Source of the DNA: an uncultured Lachnospiraceae bacterium
GTDB taxonomy: Bacteria; Bacillota; Clostridia; Lachnospirales; Lachnospiraceae
DNA length: 36,403 nucleotides
Direction of reading: 5' to 3'
Assembly (NCBI GenBank): GCA_910587765.1
Contig: CAJUNR010000042.1
Coordinates: 1 to 36,403 of the forward strand
Shown: positions 24,916-33,354 of the stretch, in pieces
Layout: each line of letters begins with the position of its first letter
Numbering within the stretch: position 1 is the first letter of the stretch
The notes under the pieces: model-generated
Database searches by the model: none
Told to the model about the DNA's origin: nothing
What the model saw: only the letters and a program-made list of their open reading frames with translations
Translations under genes and position numbers: made by a program

Positions 24916-26001
24916 TTACGCTTCGTCCGGATCCGCCATATCGTCGGCCTGAGACTCCAGAACTTTCATGCTCAGACTGATCTTTCTGTCTTCCCCATTG
25001 AAGTCCACCACTTTCGCGGTGATCACCTGTCCGGCCCTCAGCACGTCCGACGGTTTCTCCACATGCTCTCTGGAAATCTGGGATACGTGCAGCAGCGCGT
25101 CTACTCCCGGCTCCAGCTCCACAAACGCTCCGAAATCGGTCATACGTGCAACCGTTCCTTCTACAATGTTGCCGACCGCGTATTTCTCATCCGCCGTCAG
25201 CCACGGATTCGCGTCGTCAAACTTGAGACTCAGGGCAATCTTGGTGTCTTTGATCTCCTTAATCAGCACGGTCAGCTTGTCGCCGACCCGGAACATCTTC
25301 TTGGGATGATCCACCCTGCCCCAGGACATCTCGGAGATATGAAGCAGACCGTCCGCCCCTCCGAGATCCACAAACGCGCCGAAATCCGTCACGTTCTTGA
25401 CAACGCCCTCGACGACGTCTCCGGCCTGGATGCGCTCAAACAGCGCTCTCTGCATCTCCGCTTTCCGCTCCACCAGAAGCTGCTTCCGGTCGCCGATGAT
25501 CCTTCTTCTCCTCGGATTGAACTCGGTGATTACAAATTCAATCTCCTGATCCGCGTATTTGCCCAGATTCTTCTCGTAGGTATCGGATACCAGACTTGCC
25601 GGAATAAAGATTCTGGTCTCGTCCACTACCACGCTGAGACCGCCTTCCAGAACCTGCGTCACCTTCGCGGTCAGTACTTCCTTATTCTCAAAAGCTTCTT
25701 CCAGTCTCCTGCTGCCTCTCTCCGCAGCGACTCTTCTGTAGGACAACTGAACCTGTCCTTCTCCGTCGTTGACTTTCAGAACTTTTACTTCCATCGTATC
25801 GCCCACGGAAACCATGGTGGTCAGGTCCGCATTGGGTACGTTCGTATATTCATTTCTCGATACGATGCCGTCGGACTTGTAACCTATATTTAAGATGATC
25901 TCATCTTCTTTGACGTCAATGACCGTGCCTTCTACGACTTCTCCTGTTCTGATAGTTTTTAATGAATCTTCCAGCATTTGTTCAAAACTTAATTCAGACA
26001 T
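24916..26001 (-). CDS. rpsA: 30S ribosomal protein S1-type RNA-binding protein
   Basis: The 361-residue product has four S1 (OB-fold) domains, starting at about residues 18, 105, 190 and 275. The last two are the most typical (VVEGVVKNVTDFGAFVDLGG and IVEGTVARMTDFGAFVELEP). Firmicutes S1 homologues are shorter than the six-domain E. coli S1 and their role in translation initiation is less clear. Its start overlaps the ispH stop by 13 bases. In many Clostridia IspH and S1 form one fused protein; here they are two overlapping genes. Confidence 0.94.
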   Translation of the reverse strand: MSELSFEQMLEDSLKTIRTGEVVEGTVIDVKEDEIILNIGYKSDGIVSRNEYTNVPNADLTTMVSVGDTMEVKVLKVNDGEGQVQLSYRRVAAERGSRRLEEAFENKEVLTAKVTQVLEGGLSVVVDETRIFIPASLVSDTYEKNLGKYADQEIEFVITEFNPRRRRIIGDRKQLLVERKAEMQRALFERIQAGDVVEGVVKNVTDFGAFVDLGGADGLLHISEMSWGRVDHPKKMFRVGDKLTVLIKEIKDTKIALSLKFDDANPWLTADEKYAVGNIVEGTVARMTDFGAFVELEPGVDALLHVSQISREHVEKPSDVLRAGQVITAKVVDFNGEDRKISLSMKVLESQADDMADPDEA

Positions 26002-26834
26002 CTTGTTTGAACCTCCTCAATAATTTTCTTTGGGGTGGAAGCCCCTGCTGTAATACCTATTAGCCCAGTAGATCGCAATACTCCTAAATCCAGGTCCTCA
26101 ACAGTCTGTATAAAGTAAGTATTCTTACACTCCTTACTGCAAATTTCAAATAGCTTCTGCGTATTCGAACTGTGGCTGCCGCCAATGACAATCATGGCGT
26201 CTACTTCCCCTGCAATCCGTCGCGCCTCGGTCTGACGTTCCTCGGTCGCATTGCAGATCGTATTTACAACACTTCTATCATACCTCTTTTTATCAAGAAT
26301 TTCAACTAAATCTTGAAATTTCTTGTAGTTAAATGTCGTTTGCGAAACGATGCACAGTGGAACCGCTTCCAGCGGTTCAAAATTCCGGGCCTGTTCCGGC
26401 GATTCCAAAACCGCCGCCGGCGTGCTGCACCAGCCCTTGATCCCTTCCACCTCCGGATGCCGGTCATTTCCGATGATGACGATCTGTTTTCCCGCCCGGC
26501 TCTCCTTCTCCACCGTCCGGTGAATTTTCTTCACAAAAGGACAGGTGGCGTCCACACAGTGCAGGCCTTTCTGCGCGATCCGCTCGTAGATCTCCTTCCC
26601 TACCCCGTGGGAACGGATGATCACGGTTCCTTCTGTCAGCGCCTCGAGCTCCTCCCGGCTGTTCAGCACCCGGACGCCTTTCTCCTCCAGATCTTTTACG
26701 ACGACTTCGTTGTGAATAATCGGACCGTATGTATAGATCGGGCGCACCCCCTTCTCTACCTGTTCGTATACGGTGTCCACCGCCCGCTGTACCCCGAAAC
26801 AAAAGCCTGCGCTTTTGGCCATCTTTACCTGCAT
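25989..26834 (-). CDS. ispH: 4-hydroxy-3-methylbut-2-enyl diphosphate reductase
   Basis: IspH (LytB) makes isopentenyl and dimethylallyl diphosphate in the last step of the MEP pathway. The 281-residue product has the three conserved cysteines for the Fe-S cluster: Cys12 (AKSAGFCFGV), Cys98 (DATCPFVKKIH) and Cys194 (NTICNATEERQ). The glutamate in TEERQ and the SSNTQKL substrate loop are present. It overlaps cmk by 10 bases and rpsA by 13, so the three are tightly coupled. Confidence 0.98.
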   Translation of the reverse strand: MQVKMAKSAGFCFGVQRAVDTVYEQVEKGVRPIYTYGPIIHNEVVVKDLEEKGVRVLNSREELEALTEGTVIIRSHGVGKEIYERIAQKGLHCVDATCPFVKKIHRTVEKESRAGKQIVIIGNDRHPEVEGIKGWCSTPAAVLESPEQARNFEPLEAVPLCIVSQTTFNYKKFQDLVEILDKKRYDRSVVNTICNATEERQTEARRIAGEVDAMIVIGGSHSSNTQKLFEICSKECKNTYFIQTVEDLDLGVLRSTGLIGITAGASTPKKIIEEVQTRCLN

Positions 26835-27487
26835 AACTCCCTGATCCTTTCCACCACTTCATTAATCGTCAGCTCCGAGGAATCCACGAGCACCGCGTCC
26901 TCTGCCTGGCGAAGCGGAGAATGCTCCCGATGCATGTCCCGGTAGTCTCTCTCGATAATATCCTGCTCAATCTGCGAAAGCTCCGCCTGCTCCCCTTTCT
27001 CCTGAAGTTCCAGATACCGGCGCTTCGCACGGGCGGCGCTGGTGGCCGTCAGATAGATCTTCACATCCGCGTCGGGAAGGACGACTGTCCCGATATCCCG
27101 TCCGTCCATGACCACATCCGCTTTCGCCGCCAGCTTCTGCTGCAGCTCCACCAGCTTTTCCCGCACCGCCGGCACCGCGGACGAACGGGACGCCATATTC
27201 CCCACTTCCTCCGTCCGCAGGTATGCGTTCACATTTTCACCGTCCAGCAGCACGGTCTGCTCGCCGTCCCGGTATTCGATCGAAATGTCCGCTTCTTTGC
27301 ACAGCCCGGAGATCCGCTCCGTGTCGTCCGGCGCGATTCCTCTCCGTATCAGATACAGCGCCATCGCCCGGTACATGGCTCCTGTATCGACATAGATAAA
27401 GCCCATCTCTTCCGCAATTCTCTTCGCAATCGTACTTTTCCCGGCGCCCGCCGGCCCGTCAATCGCTATATTATATCCTTTTTTCAT
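26825..27487 (-). CDS. cmk: cytidylate kinase
   Basis: Cmk phosphorylates CMP and dCMP. The 220-residue product has the P-loop DGPAGAGKSTIAKR near residue 9, then YVDTGAMYRA, the DGRDIGTVVLPDADVKIYL core, and the lid region RAKRRYLE. ATG 27487 follows AGGAGG; the frame extends to 27604 over the flavoprotein gap without a better site. The cmk-ispH-rpsA order is common in Clostridia. Confidence 0.97.
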   Translation of the reverse strand: MKKGYNIAIDGPAGAGKSTIAKRIAEEMGFIYVDTGAMYRAMALYLIRRGIAPDDTERISGLCKEADISIEYRDGEQTVLLDGENVNAYLRTEEVGNMASRSSAVPAVREKLVELQQKLAAKADVVMDGRDIGTVVLPDADVKIYLTATSAARAKRRYLELQEKGEQAELSQIEQDIIERDYRDMHREHSPLRQAEDAVLVDSSELTINEVVERIRELCR

Positions 27488-27596
27488 TTTCTGCCTCCTG
27501 CTGATATTCCTCATATTCCGCCGAACCTGCGCCCCGGACTTCTGCCGGAAGCGGACACTGCCGACGCTTTCCCCCGCGGCAAACGGGAATCCCCGT

Positions 27597-28817
27597 TCAG
27601 ACATGCCTCGCCGCCGCCACGGCCGTAGACCAGGCGATCTGCAGATTAAAGCCTCCGGTCACCGCGTCCAGATCGAGCACTTCGCCGATAAAATAAAGCC
27701 CCGGAACCTTTTTCGATTCCATCGTCGCCGGATCGATATCCCGCACGGACACGCCGCCCTTTGTGACCACAGCTTCATTATACCCCCTCAGGCCTGTGAC
27801 GGTCAATTCCAGTTCTTTCATAATATGAAGAAAACGCTTCCGCTCTTCCTTTGTAATCTCATTCACTTTCTTATCGGGAGAAATCCCGCTCAGACGGACC
27901 ATCACCGGAGTCAGTTTCGCCGGGAAAAAAACAGCCGCCGCATTTGCGAACTTTTTATTTTTTGCCGCTTCAAATTCCCGCAGGATACGGGCGTCGAGCT
28001 GTTCCTCCGTAAGCGCGGGTTTCAGATCCACCGCCAGTTTCAGCTCTTTCTGGCGGATCTTTCTCCCGCACAGGCTGCTGGCGGTCAGAATGACCGGTCC
28101 GCTCACTCCGAAGTGAGTGAACATCAGTTCTCCAAAATCTTCGCACAGCACTTTTTTCCCGTCGCGGATCCGCACGGAAATATTTTTCAGCGCCAGTCCC
28201 TGCAGTTCCTGTACAAACGTTTCCTTTATGCAGAAGGGAACGAGCGACGGACAGCATTCCGTCACCTGCAGGCCCAGCTCCTCTGCAAAGCGGTAACCGT
28301 CTCCGCTCGAGCCGGTGCTTTCATAGGAGATGCCGCCCGTGGCAATGAACACCTTGTCCGCTTCCGCACACTCCCCGCCCTCCATCTCAAGGACAAAGGA
28401 GCCGGCCTCTTTTCTGACGCTTTTCACACGGCTGTTCAGATGGATGCGAACGCCCGTTCTTTTCATCGCCCGTTTCAGCGTATCGAGCACATCCGCGGAC
28501 CGGTCCGACTGCGGGAACACCCGGTTCCCCCGTTCTACCTTGAGGCGCAGTCCTTCCCGCTCAAAAAATTCCATGGCATCTTTGTTGCTGAAACCGTAAA
28601 ACGCGCTGTACAGAAATTTGGGATTGCTCTTTACGCTTCCGAGCAGTTCCTCCATGTCGCAGGCGTTGGTCAGATTGCACCTTCCCTTTCCCGTAATATA
28701 CAGCTTCTTTCCCAGTTTCTCATTGCGCTCATAGACATCTACGGCCATGCCTTTTTCCGCCACAAATATCGAAGCCATCATACCCGCGGCCCCGCCGCCG
28801 ACAATTGCCAGACGCAT
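27597..28817 (-). CDS. YhiN/HI0933-family flavoprotein
   Basis: The 406-residue product is an FAD-dependent protein of the HI0933 (YhiN, 'aminoacetone oxidase'-like) family. It shows the N-terminal dinucleotide fold (AIVGGGAAGMMAS), the family segment KLGKKLYITGKGRCNLTN, an internal KVFIATGGISYESTGSSGDGY, and the C-terminal FIGEVLDLDAVTGGFNLQIAWSTA. The physiological substrate is not established for the family. An AGGAGGAG site precedes ATG 28817. It leads the group with cmk, ispH and rpsA, with a 109-base gap to cmk. Confidence 0.92.
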   Translation of the reverse strand: MRLAIVGGGAAGMMASIFVAEKGMAVDVYERNEKLGKKLYITGKGRCNLTNACDMEELLGSVKSNPKFLYSAFYGFSNKDAMEFFEREGLRLKVERGNRVFPQSDRSADVLDTLKRAMKRTGVRIHLNSRVKSVRKEAGSFVLEMEGGECAEADKVFIATGGISYESTGSSGDGYRFAEELGLQVTECCPSLVPFCIKETFVQELQGLALKNISVRIRDGKKVLCEDFGELMFTHFGVSGPVILTASSLCGRKIRQKELKLAVDLKPALTEEQLDARILREFEAAKNKKFANAAAVFFPAKLTPVMVRLSGISPDKKVNEITKEERKRFLHIMKELELTVTGLRGYNEAVVTKGGVSVRDIDPATMESKKVPGLYFIGEVLDLDAVTGGFNLQIAWSTAVAAARHV

Positions 28818-28914
28818 TCCGATCTCCTCCTGTATCCTTATTCCCCGGCAAAGCGCCGGAGCAGATTTTTTGTCTCTGCATTCGTAAAACTCTTTTCACA
28901 CTCACCCCAGTGTA

Positions 28915-29095
28915 CAGCCCGATGCGGACAGATAATTCTGAAAGACCCATTGAAGGGCGCCGACATCAAGGCACAAAAAACGTTCCTTGATGCCCCTTCG
29001 GGGATTTAAAGTACCGTTGCGTCCCTTCATTAAGTACCCATAGGGCATAAACGCGAGCGGGGTCTTGAAGACTTATCTGTCCGCATCGGGCGTCC
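28915..29095 (+). ncRNA. structured intergenic element, copy C
   Basis: About 180 nt on the + strand in a divergent gap. GCCCGATGCGGACAGATAA (from 28917) pairs with TTATCTGTCCGCATCGGGC (to 29091) as a perfect outer stem. Inner stems are AAGACCC/GGGTCTT, TGAAGGG/CCCTTCA, CATCAAGG/CCTTGATG and CCCC-TTC-GGGG. Shared blocks with copy A: AGACCCATTGA, GGCGCCG, TACCGTTGCGTCC, TCATTAAG, GGGCATAAA, CGCGAGCG and TCGGGCGTCC. The hairpin ending in GGGCATAAA sits at a different place than in copy A. It lies before the TM1266 promoter, so it is not in that promoter's transcript. Confidence 0.6.
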
Positions 29096-29162
29096 CATTA
29101 GCATGGGTATGAAAGGTAACACCATTATACCACACATTCCGTCCCTCTGTCTTATAAAACAG

Positions 29163-29191
29163 TTGCCTTCCCGCCGATCCTGTGATAAAAT
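29163..29191 (+). promoter_or_regulatory. sigma-A promoter of the TM1266-hydG unit
   Basis: TTGCCT (29163-29168) and TAAAAT (29186-29191) are 17 bases apart, 53 bases before the TM1266-type gene. Confidence 0.7.
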
Positions 29192-29244
29192 TTTACCAGC
29201 AGTTTCAAAACATATGCAGACCTGTTTTTCTATCGGAGTCATCT

Positions 29245-29496
29245 ATGGACACGCGCATCGCACTGATCGGAATTATTGTGGAAAATACGGAGGCCGTCGA
29301 AGAACTGAACCGGCTTCTTCATGAGTACGGCGGCTACATCATCGGCAGAATGGGAATCCCTTACCGGGAACGGAAGGTGAATATCATCAGTGTGGCCGTG
29401 GACGCGCCGCAGGACGTCGTGAGCGCGCTGTCCGGGAAAATCGGACGTCTGAGGGGAATCACAGCCAAGACCGTGTATTCCAAAGTAAAGGGGTGA
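29245..29496 (+). CDS. TM1266-type putative iron-only hydrogenase system regulator
   Basis: The 83-residue product is a one-domain ferredoxin-like (ACT-like) protein: IALIGIIVENTEAVEELNRLLHEY, GRMGIPYRERKVNIISVAV, then SALSGKIGRLRGITAKTVYS. Proteins of this size next to hydrogenase maturation genes are called the TM1266 family, or 'iron-only hydrogenase system putative regulator'; the mechanism is not established. A CGGAGTC site lies six bases before ATG 29245. The gene sits 110 bases before hydG in the same direction, which supports the call. Confidence 0.87.
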   Translation: MDTRIALIGIIVENTEAVEELNRLLHEYGGYIIGRMGIPYRERKVNIISVAVDAPQDVVSALSGKIGRLRGITAKTVYSKVKG

Positions 29497-29606
29497 ACAG
29501 CCGCCCGCGCGGCGGCATCGCATCATAAATTTCATATTGATACTAATCGGGAAGCCGGGGGATACGTTCGCCTGCCTGACCGAAAAGAAAGGAGCGTACA
29601 TCAATC

Positions 29607-31028
29607 ATGTACAACGCAAAATCGCTGAAAGCGGAAGAATTTATCTCGGATGAGGAGATTCGGGAAACACTGGAGTATGCGGACGCCAACAAGGACAATC
29701 GGACCGTCATCGACGAAATCCTGGCCAAAGCAAGAGAGCGCAAAGGACTGACCCACCGGGAGGCATCCGTACTTCTGGCCTGTGAGATTCCCGAAAAAGT
29801 GGACGAGATTTTCGCACTGGCCGAACAGCTCAAAAAGGATTATTACGGAAACCGCATCGTGCTCTTCGCGCCGCTGTATCTGTCCAATTACTGTGTGAAC
29901 GGCTGCGTCTACTGTCCTTATCACGCCAAAAACAAACACATCGCACGGAAAAAGCTGACGCAGGAAGAGATCGTCAAAGAAGTGACCGCTCTGCAGGACA
30001 TGGGTCACAAGCGGCTGGCCATCGAAGCGGGCGAGGATCCGGTCAACAATCCCATCGAATACATTCTGGAATGCATCCATACGATCTACAGCATCAAGCA
30101 TAAAAACGGCGCCATCCGCAGAGTCAACGTCAACATTGCGGCGACGACGGTGGAAAATTACCGGAAGCTGAAGGAAGCCGAGATCGGAACCTACATCCTG
30201 TTCCAGGAGACTTATCATAAGGAAAGCTATGAGAAGCTGCATCCCACAGGGCCAAAGCACGATTACGCGTGGCATACGGAAGCGATGGACCGGGCGATGG
30301 AGGGCGGCATTGACGATGTCGGGCTCGGCGTCCTGTTCGGACTGGAACTCTACCGTTATGAGTTTGCCGGACTTTTGATGCATGCCGAGCATCTGGAAGC
30401 CGTTCACGGGGTGGGACCGCACACCATCAGCGTCCCCAGAATCAAGCATGCGGACGACATCGATCCCTCCGCCTTCGACAACAGCATCAGCGACGACATC
30501 TTCGCGAAGATCTGCGCCCTGATCCGGATCGCCGTTCCCTATACCGGCATGATCATCTCCACAAGAGAGAGTCAGGCGGTCCGCGAGCGGGTTCTTCCTC
30601 TCGGCGTCTCCCAGATCAGCGGCGCTTCCCGAACCAGCGTCGGCGGCTACGCGGAGCCGGAGAAGGAAGAGGAGGTAACGAGCGCGCAGTTCGACGTCAG
30701 CGACCAGCGGACTCTGGACGAGGTTGTCAACTGGCTGATGAAACTGGGCTATATTCCCAGCTTCTGCACCGCCTGTTACCGGGAAGGACGGACCGGAGAC
30801 CGGTTCATGTCCCTCTGTAAAAACATGCAGATTCTCAACTGCTGCCACCCGAACGCTCTGATGACCCTCAAGGAATATCTGGAGGACTACGCCGGCGACG
30901 AGACGAGAAAGCTCGGCATGGAACTCATCGAGCGGGAACTCGAGAAAATCCCCAATCCCAAGGTGAAACGGATCGCCGCGGAGCACATCCACGACATCGC
31001 GGAAGGAAAGCGGGATTTCCGGTTCTGA
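29607..31028 (+). CDS. hydG: [FeFe]-hydrogenase maturase HydG
   Basis: HydG is a radical SAM tyrosine lyase that makes the CO and CN ligands of the H-cluster. The 473-residue product has the radical SAM motif C-x3-C-x2-C at Cys96, Cys100 and Cys103 (SNYCVNGCVYCPYH). A second cluster site lies near the C-terminus (FCTACYREG, with a further Cys at about 410), which separates HydG from ThiH. No hydE, hydF or hydrogenase gene lies in the window, so the rest of the pathway must be elsewhere. A terminator follows. Confidence 0.97.
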   Translation: MYNAKSLKAEEFISDEEIRETLEYADANKDNRTVIDEILAKARERKGLTHREASVLLACEIPEKVDEIFALAEQLKKDYYGNRIVLFAPLYLSNYCVNGCVYCPYHAKNKHIARKKLTQEEIVKEVTALQDMGHKRLAIEAGEDPVNNPIEYILECIHTIYSIKHKNGAIRRVNVNIAATTVENYRKLKEAEIGTYILFQETYHKESYEKLHPTGPKHDYAWHTEAMDRAMEGGIDDVGLGVLFGLELYRYEFAGLLMHAEHLEAVHGVGPHTISVPRIKHADDIDPSAFDNSISDDIFAKICALIRIAVPYTGMIISTRESQAVRERVLPLGVSQISGASRTSVGGYAEPEKEEEVTSAQFDVSDQRTLDEVVNWLMKLGYIPSFCTACYREGRTGDRFMSLCKNMQILNCCHPNALMTLKEYLEDYAGDETRKLGMELIERELEKIPNPKVKRIAAEHIHDIAEGKRDFRF

Positions 31029-31059
31029 GTTTACATAATTATTATCTTTGACCTTCCAT

Positions 31060-31095
31060 ACAGCGGAGTTGTCGCGGACAGCTCCGCTGTCTTTT
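31060..31095 (+). terminator. terminator of hydG
   Basis: A 14-bp stem (ACAGCGGAGTTGTC / GACAGCTCCGCTGT, one G-U pair, loop GCG) followed by CTTTT. Confidence 0.9.
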
Positions 31096-31146
31096 ATGCA
31101 TACGGGCGCCCAGGGAAGATTGTCAGCAGAGCTGACAGGCGCCGGC
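31092..31146. repeat. post-terminator palindromic repeat, copy E
   Basis: TTTTATGCATACGGGCGCCC starts in the terminator T-run and differs from copy D at two bases over this stretch. An outer GGCGCC/GGCGCC stem encloses GTCAGC-AGA-GCTGAC. Relative to D, an outer U-A pair is replaced by C-G. It also lies between convergent genes. Confidence 0.55.
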
Positions 31147-31175
31147 CAGCCATTTTGCACAGGGGCCGGAAATCA

Positions 31176-31715
31176 TCAGCGGGCAACCACGCAGTCCTTA
31201 TACCCGCACCCCTCCTCCGGCATCCGCTCCATATTCCGGAACACACAGCCGCAGAACCTCACCCGCCGCATGCGCACGGCGCTCAGATCGGTGCGGTCAA
31301 AGACGCAGTTTTGAAACGTCGTCTTCTCGATGCTCCCCTTTGCAAAACGCATTCCCCGGAAGTTACAGTTCTCAAACGCCCCTCCTCTGACCGCAGTCCC
31401 TGTCCATACGCTCCCGGCAAACGTACAGTCCCGAAAGCGCACGCCCTCCATCCTCAGACCGGCAAAACCGGTTCCGCCCATGCTGCATCTTTGAAACCGC
31501 TCCATCTCCATAACCACGCCGGAGAGCTTCCATGCGAACAGGCTGCAGTTCTCCCATCCGTTGCCGACAAAGCTCCCGCCGCCGCAGACTTCCATATACG
31601 CCATATTCGTCTCCAGAAACGAGCAGAAACGGACGTCCGCCCTTTCAAAGCTTCGGCCTCTGTAATCTTCTCCTCTTATGATCGCGCCTCTTCCTGTAAA
31701 ATCCGCCGCAGACAC
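31176..31715 (-). CDS. pentapeptide-repeat protein
   Basis: The 179-residue product is built of repeating five-residue units with Phe or Met at the central position, often with Cys at the next turn (for example FENCNFRGMRF, FQNCVFDRTDL, FRDCTFAGSVW, FCGCVFRNMER). Such units form a right-handed four-sided beta helix. Some relatives mimic DNA and protect gyrase; most have no known function. I chose GTG 31715 after GGGGAGAG; a TTG start at 31763 lacks a ribosome site. It is divergent from the MATE gene and converges on hydG. Confidence 0.8.
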   Translation of the reverse strand: MSAADFTGRGAIIRGEDYRGRSFERADVRFCSFLETNMAYMEVCGGGSFVGNGWENCSLFAWKLSGVVMEMERFQRCSMGGTGFAGLRMEGVRFRDCTFAGSVWTGTAVRGGAFENCNFRGMRFAKGSIEKTTFQNCVFDRTDLSAVRMRRVRFCGCVFRNMERMPEEGCGYKDCVVAR

Positions 31716-31860
31716 CTCCCGTACTCTCCCCGCATCTTCCGGCTGCGGTTTTTCCTCCGGCAAAAGGCGCCCGCACTTTCGCGAGCGCCCCTGCTACAGG
31801 ATACCTGAACCGGCTGCATGATGTCTGTTTTTGGCGGAATTTCCGGTAAGGATTCCATTC

Positions 31861-31889
31861 TTGACTTCGGGCGGGAACCTCCTTATAAT
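31861..31889 (+). promoter_or_regulatory. sigma-A promoter of the MATE gene
   Basis: TTGACT (31861-31866) and a perfect TATAAT (31884-31889) are 17 bases apart, 35 bases before the start. Confidence 0.88.
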
Positions 31890-31924
31890 AGTCAGTACTG
31901 TTACAGAAAGGATAAGGTACGGAT

Positions 31925-33277
31925 ATGGCACAGACGAGACAGATGACCGAGGGGTCTCCCGCTTCTTTAATCTTCACTTTTGCTCTGCCGCTGATGATCG
32001 GCAATGTATTTCAGCAGTTGTATACCGTGGTGGATACGATGGTCGTAGGAAAAGCGCTGGGCGTCCGGGCACTGGCCGCCCTCGGCGCCGCCGACTGGAT
32101 GAACTGGATGATGCTGGGCATTATTCAGGGACTGACGCAGGGCTTCGGGATTCTGATGGCCCAGCATTTCGGCGCCGGCCGGGCGGACGATCTGAGAAAA
32201 ACCGTCGGCAATTCCCTGATTCTGGCGCTTCTGTCCTCCGTGCTGCTGCTGGGGCTCGGACAGCTCATCGCCCGTCCGGTGCTCCTGCTTCTGCAGACGC
32301 CCGGGGACATTCTGGGAAATTCCCTTCTGTACCTGCGCATCATGTATCTGGGCGTTCCGATCGTGATGCTCTACAACCTGTCCGCCAGCATCCTGCGCTC
32401 CCTGGGAGACGGCAGGACGCCTCTTCACGCCATGATCGTAGCCGCCGCCGTCAACATCGTCCTCGATCTTCTGTTTGTCCTCGGATTCGGACTCGGCATC
32501 GCCGGCGCGGCGGCCGCCACTTTGATTGCCCAGATGATCTCCTGCGTCTTCTGTTTCCATCATATCCGCAGGATTGATCTGCTGACCATGAGCCGGCAGG
32601 ACTTCCGGCTTCAGAAAGGCCTGCCCGCCCATCTGCTCTTCCTCGGCGCGCCGATGGCTTTTCAGAATGCCATCATCTCCATCGGCGGGATGATCGTACA
32701 GTCCGTGGTCAACGGGTTCGGCGTCCTCTTTATCGCCGGATTCACCGCCACCAACAAGCTCTACGGCGTGCTGGAAGTGGCGGCCACTTCCTACGGCTAC
32801 GCCATGGTCACCTATACCGGCCAGAATCTGGGCGCGGGCAGAATCGGACGTATCCGCAAAGGCATGCGCGCCGCCCTTCTGATTGCCCTCGCAACTTCCG
32901 CCCTGATCGCCGCCTGTATGCTCCTCGGCGGAAAGGGAATCCTCGGCTGCTTCATCTCCGGCACGCCGGAGGAAGCCGCGCAGACGATGCACATCGCCTA
33001 CTACTACCTGGCCGTTATGAGCGTCTGTCTGCCGATTCTCTATATCCTGCACGTCACCCGTTCCGTTATCCAGGGCATGGGTAATACGCTTCTGCCCATG
33101 GTATCCGGCATCGCGGAGTTGTTCATGCGCGCGCTGACCGCCGTCTTCCTGCCCCGCCTCATCGGCGAGACCGGCATTTTCTACGCGGAAATCATGGCCT
33201 GGACCGGCGCCGTGGTCATCCTGGTGATCAGTTATTTCGTTGTCATCTCTGAAAAATCGGTTTCCGGCTCCTCATAA
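31925..33277 (+). CDS. MATE-family multidrug/cation exporter
   Basis: The 450-residue product has about twelve membrane helices in two homologous halves. The N-terminal half carries PLMIGNVFQQLYTVVDTMVVGKALG and the internal segment KTVGNSLILAL, typical of MATE exporters driven by Na+ or H+. A similar pattern recurs in the second half (PMAFQNAIISIGGMIVQSVVNGFG). Substrate cannot be told from sequence. An AGGATAAGG site precedes ATG 31925. The gene has its own strong promoter and a terminator at its stop, so it is a single-gene unit. Confidence 0.95.
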   Translation: MAQTRQMTEGSPASLIFTFALPLMIGNVFQQLYTVVDTMVVGKALGVRALAALGAADWMNWMMLGIIQGLTQGFGILMAQHFGAGRADDLRKTVGNSLILALLSSVLLLGLGQLIARPVLLLLQTPGDILGNSLLYLRIMYLGVPIVMLYNLSASILRSLGDGRTPLHAMIVAAAVNIVLDLLFVLGFGLGIAGAAAATLIAQMISCVFCFHHIRRIDLLTMSRQDFRLQKGLPAHLLFLGAPMAFQNAIISIGGMIVQSVVNGFGVLFIAGFTATNKLYGVLEVAATSYGYAMVTYTGQNLGAGRIGRIRKGMRAALLIALATSALIAACMLLGGKGILGCFISGTPEEAAQTMHIAYYYLAVMSVCLPILYILHVTRSVIQGMGNTLLPMVSGIAELFMRALTAVFLPRLIGETGIFYAEIMAWTGAVVILVISYFVVISEKSVSGSS

Positions 33278-33296
33278 GGAGCCGGTCTGTTTTTTC
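33264..33296 (+). terminator. terminator of the MATE gene
   Basis: A 9-bp stem (CCGGCTCCT / AGGAGCCGG, loop CATA) that contains the stop codon, followed by TCTGTTTTTT. Confidence 0.9.
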
Positions 33297-33354
33297 AGTC
33301 CCGTATTTTTGTGCATGAACGGATTCATTGCAGGCAGATGGAGTATACTACATC

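Noticed and set aside
27603..29009. 468-codon open frame on the + strand
   Set aside because: It lies opposite the YhiN-type flavoprotein and runs through copy C; its sequence is rich in Arg/His/Phe as in typical shadows of GC-rich genes.
28915..29095. Copy C as a riboswitch of the TM1266-hydG unit
   Set aside because: A good promoter lies downstream of the element (29163-29191), and copy A sits in a 3' region instead, so a common cis-regulatory role in leaders is not supported.
29601..31160. 519-codon open frame on the - strand
   Set aside because: It is the antisense shadow of hydG, which has full radical SAM motifs and normal length; the shadow has no family features.
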